Assembly (NCBI GenBank): GCA_023429275.1
Contig: JAEYWB010000491.1
Span: 1-6,393, forward strand
Length of the DNA stretch: 6,393 nt
Source: Planctomycetota bacterium
GTDB taxonomy: Bacteria; Planctomycetota; Planctomycetia; Planctomycetales; Planctomycetaceae
Direction: 5' to 3'
Of this stretch, positions 5,140 to 6,393 are shown in pieces; positions within the stretch are counted from its first letter, which is position 1, and every line of letters begins with the position of its first letter. A program made the translations under genes and the position numbers. The notes under the pieces were generated by a model. It searched no databases. It saw nothing but the letters and a program-made list of their open reading frames with translations, and had not been told where the DNA came from.

Positions 5140-6393
5140 GTGAACGTCCCATTTGACTTCGACAACCTGATCCGCGACCAGAGCCGGCGACAGATCCTGC
5201 GGACGGCCGGGTACGGCGTCGGACTTGCCGCGCTCCGGAGCCTGATCGGAGAGCGGACGGCCGAGGCCGCCCCGGCGACGACGCGCGATCCCCTCGCCCC
5301 GAAGAACTCCCACTTCCGGCCCCGGGCGACATCCTGCATCTTCATCTTCCTCGAAGGGGCGCCGAGCCAGATCGACTTGTGGGATCCCAAGCCGAAGCTC
5401 AACGAGCTCAACGGCCAGCCGCTTCCCGATTCGCTTCTCAAGGAGGTCCGGTTCGCGTTCATCAAGAAGGAGACCGCCGTCCTTCTCGGTTCGAAGCGAA
5501 AGTTCACGCGTCACGGCGAGAGTGGAATGGAGTTCAGCGACCTGACGCCGCATCTCGCGCGGTGTGCCGACGACATCCTCATGGTCCGCTCGATGCATAC
5601 AGACCAGTTCAATCACCATCCTGCGCAGCTCTCGCTCCTGTGCGGGCGTTCGTTCTTCGGCCTTCCGACGGCGGGGGCGTGGCTGACGTACGGTCTCGGG
5701 AGCGAGTGCCAGGACCTTCCGGGTTATGTCGTTCTCTCGGCGGGGCGCGGGACGAGCGGCGGCGCGACGCTCTGGCAGAGCGGATTTCTTCCCTCGGTCC
5801 ATGCCGGTGTCCTGTTTCGGAACCAGGGAGAACCGGTCCTCAATCTCGCCAATCCCGCCGGCCTTCCGCCGGAACTGCAGCGGGCGGGGCTCGACTCGCT
5901 TCGGGAACTGAACCAGACGCGGTTCGACATGCTCGGCGATCCCGAGATCGCAAGCCGGATCGCGGCGTACGAGCTCGCCTTCCGGATGCAGTCCGCCGCT
6001 CCCGAGCTGATTGACCTTTCGGGAGAGACGAAGGGGACGCTGGAGGCGTACGGAGTCGGCCGCAAGGACCCGGACATCAAGGCATCGCGCGGCGGTGGTC
6101 CAGGGCAGTACAACGCCTTCGCTACGAACTGCCTGCTGGCGCGGCGACTCGTCGAACGAGGGGTCCGGTTCGTCCAGCTCAACCACGCTTCGTGGGACCA
6201 CCATTCCAATCTTGACTCGGAGCTCCCGCACAATTGCGGCATGGCCGACCAGCCGGTCGCGGCGCTGATTCAGGACCTCAAGCAGCGCGGCCTGCTCGAG
6301 TCGACGCTGATCGTCTTCGCGGGGGAATTCGGCCGGACACCGCTCGGCGAGAATCGGCAGGGGAGCGGCGCGGTCACAGGGCGGGACCACCAC
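5140..6393 (+). CDS. DUF1501 protein, Tat-exported, alkaline-phosphatase-like fold, C-terminus outside window (partial)
   Basis: The frame runs open for 418 codons from GTG 5140 to the right edge. A Tat-type leader, QSRRQILRTAGYGVGLAAL (14-32, twin arginines 16-17), is followed by the DUF1501 core: IFIFLEGAPSQIDLWDPKP (67-85), MEFSDLTPHLARCADDILMVRSMHTDQFNHHPAQ (about 130-163), SGGATLWQSGFLPSVHAGV (206-224), a conserved FVQLNHASWDHHSN (344-357), FAGEFGRTP (393-401) and GRDHH (414-418) at the very edge. DUF1501 belongs to the alkaline phosphatase/sulfatase-like clan, and the Asp, His and Glu residues in these motifs are plausible metal ligands, but no activity is established. Members are usually about 430-480 residues, so only the last 20-60 are missing. 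It follows the PSD1 gene by 3 bp with its own Shine-Dalgarno, and the pairing recurs in many planctomycete genomes, which suggests a shared pathway or complex in the cell envelope. Confidence 0.94.
   Translation, partial: MNVPFDFDNLIRDQSRRQILRTAGYGVGLAALRSLIGERTAEAAPATTRDPLAPKNSHFRPRATSCIFIFLEGAPSQIDLWDPKPKLNELNGQPLPDSLLKEVRFAFIKKETAVLLGSKRKFTRHGESGMEFSDLTPHLARCADDILMVRSMHTDQFNHHPAQLSLLCGRSFFGLPTAGAWLTYGLGSECQDLPGYVVLSAGRGTSGGATLWQSGFLPSVHAGVLFRNQGEPVLNLANPAGLPPELQRAGLDSLRELNQTRFDMLGDPEIASRIAAYELAFRMQSAAPELIDLSGETKGTLEAYGVGRKDPDIKASRGGGPGQYNAFATNCLLARRLVERGVRFVQLNHASWDHHSNLDSELPHNCGMADQPVAALIQDLKQRGLLESTLIVFAGEFGRTPLGENRQGSGAVTGRDHH

Noticed and set aside
5110..6393. Long open frame on the minus strand opposite the DUF1501 gene
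   Set aside because: The plus-strand frame has clear DUF1501 motifs, a Tat leader and a Shine-Dalgarno. The antisense translation is Arg/Pro/Leu-rich with no recognisable domain, as expected in GC-rich DNA.
1..6393. CRISPR, tRNA/rRNA, insertion sequence, toxin-antitoxin or defence system
   Set aside because: No direct-repeat arrays, no structural RNA genes, no transposase motifs or terminal repeats were seen; nearly all of the sequence is accounted for by four ordinary genes.

Overview
The window is GC-rich and every recognisable gene fits a planctomycete chromosome. The strongest sign is the adjacent pair of a PSCyt1-PSCyt2-PSD1 cytochrome-type protein (DUF1549/DUF1553) and a DUF1501 protein, a combination amplified in Planctomycetes and related PVC bacteria. 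A Tat-exported Gfo/Idh/MocA oxidoreductase is also typical of that group. Genus cannot be decided from this sequence.

Layout: 1-720 (minus) is the N-terminal 240 codons of a Gfo/Idh/MocA-family oxidoreductase with a twin-arginine leader, cut by the left edge. 721-887 is a non-coding gap with a strong inverted repeat (751-780) and a GNRA-capped hairpin (835-858). 888-1793 (minus) is a complete polyphosphate kinase 2, most like the class III / polyphosphate:nucleotide phosphotransferase group. 1794-2016 is a divergent intergenic region. 2017-5136 (plus) is a complete exported protein of about 1039 residues with PSCyt1, PSCyt2 and PSD1 domains. 5140-6393 (plus) is a DUF1501 protein with a twin-arginine leader, cut by the right edge after 418 codons and just inside its GRDHH motif.

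The two plus-strand genes form a tight, probably translationally coupled operon: 3 bp between stop and start, with the Shine-Dalgarno sequence of the second gene inside the last codons of the first. One product carries haem-binding motifs and a Sec-type leader; the other belongs to the alkaline-phosphatase-like fold clan and carries a Tat-type leader. The likely picture is an extracytoplasmic redox protein working with a metal-dependent hydrolase-like partner on an unknown substrate. The minus-strand PPK2 is a cytoplasmic energy/phosphate-metabolism enzyme with no evident link to the pair beyond sharing the divergent promoter region. The oxidoreductase downstream of PPK2 probably has its own expression signals. 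I see no mobile element, tRNA, rRNA, CRISPR array or recognisable defence system. The least understood content is the PSD1/DUF1501 pair.
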